From assembly GCA_011052165.1 (NCBI GenBank), contig DRJN01000420.1, positions 1-6,181 on the forward strand: a DNA stretch of 6,181 nucleotides. Reading direction: 5' to 3'. Positions 5,729-6,181 of the stretch are shown one piece after another; position 1 is the first letter of the stretch, and each line of letters begins with the position of its first letter. The position numbers and the translations under genes are program-made. The notes under the pieces were generated by a model that saw only the letters and a list, made by a program, of their open reading frames with translations, had not been told where the DNA came from and made no database searches. Source of the DNA: Gammaproteobacteria bacterium (lineage in GTDB: Bacteria; Pseudomonadota; Gammaproteobacteria; UBA6429; Thiohalophilaceae).

Positions 5729-6181
5729 AAAAACTCATAGGTATTTTTATCTTCTTGTTGCTTTCATTTAACGTGATGGCCGCCGAGAGCAGTGCCGGAG
5801 TCGATAAGGGCGCTGAGAAGAAAGGGCTGGCCATCGCGGTTGAAGCAGACAAACGGGATACCGGCTGGGGGGATCAGGAGGCGACTCTGCAGATGATTCT
5901 GCACAACCGCCATGGTGATACAAGCACGCGCAAGATGCATAACAAAACCCTGGAGGTCAAAGGTGATGGTGATAAAACCCTGATAGTCTTTGATCGTCCG
6001 CGTGACGTGAAGGGCACCGCTTTCCTGAGCTTTACTCATGCGCTCAAACCCGATGATCAATGGCTCTATCTACCGGCGTTGAAACGCGTCAAGCGTATTT
6101 CTTCCAGTAATAAGTCGGGTCCCTTTATGGGCAGTGAGTTTGCCTATGAAGACATCTCCTCCCAGGAAGTTCAAAAATACA
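5725..6181 (+). CDS. LolA-like outer membrane lipoprotein-sorting family protein (3' end outside window)
   Basis: The first 152 residues of a secreted protein of the LolA-like family (PF17131, annotated as outer membrane lipoprotein-sorting protein), usually about 250 residues. Residues 1-19 are a signal peptide (MKK, a run of L, I and F, then V-M-A before A-E). There is no lipobox cysteine, so it should be soluble in the periplasm. The mature part carries family marks: ADKRDTGWGDQEATLQMIL (41-59), a KTLIVFDRPRDVKGTAFL strand region (84-101), WLYLPALKRVKRI (113-125) and GPFMGSEFAYEDI (132-144). It starts within the exporter stop codon (ATGA at 5725-5728) and has AAGGA at 5712-5716, eight bases upstream. 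Together with the exporter it suggests a hand-over system: inner-membrane exporter to periplasmic carrier to outer membrane. The true LolA role in lipoprotein transport is not implied, since LolA is a different gene. The frame is open to the end of the window. Confidence 0.9.
   Translation, partial: MKKLIGIFIFLLLSFNVMAAESSAGVDKGAEKKGLAIAVEADKRDTGWGDQEATLQMILHNRHGDTSTRKMHNKTLEVKGDGDKTLIVFDRPRDVKGTAFLSFTHALKPDDQWLYLPALKRVKRISSSNKSGPFMGSEFAYEDISSQEVQKY

Overview
The window looks like a Gammaproteobacterial chromosome segment. The evidence is the tandem order dapF - DUF484 gene - xerC, which matches the E. coli dapF-yigA-xerC arrangement, and protein motifs closest to gammaproteobacterial DapF and XerC. 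I cannot name a genus. All six genes lie on the + strand and the coding density is high.

Positions 1-2412 hold a conserved housekeeping operon. It contains dapF (missing about 14 N-terminal codons at the window edge), a DUF484/GAF-like protein that starts inside the dapF stop codon (ATGA overlap), and xerC 16 bases further on. These cover meso-diaminopimelate synthesis for lysine and peptidoglycan, an uncharacterised protein, and chromosome-dimer resolution.

Positions 2413-2586 form a 174-base gap. It holds an imperfect hairpin resembling dispersed intergenic repeats, then AT-rich palindromes centred on AATATT and a plausible sigma-70 promoter for the next gene. The promoter would start transcription at or next to the tetR ATG, so that mRNA may be leaderless.

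Positions 2587-6181 hold an accessory export module: a TetR-family regulator, an RND/MMPL-type inner-membrane exporter, and the first 152 residues of a secreted LolA-like (outer membrane lipoprotein-sorting family) protein that overlaps the exporter stop codon by ATGA. The 82-base gap between tetR and the exporter carries two more AATATT-centred palindromes. The simplest model is that the TetR protein binds these sites on both sides of its gene and represses itself and the exporter operon. The exporter would lift a hydrophobic molecule from the inner membrane and pass it to the periplasmic LolA-like carrier. The substrate cannot be read from the sequence.

The main points for a second look are the five AATATT sites restricted to the two gaps around tetR, an apparent extra transmembrane hairpin (about 47 residues, possibly an internal duplication) in the N-terminal half of the exporter, and its asymmetric acidic (proton-relay) motif. 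No CRISPR array, tRNA, rRNA, insertion sequence or clear intrinsic terminator was seen.
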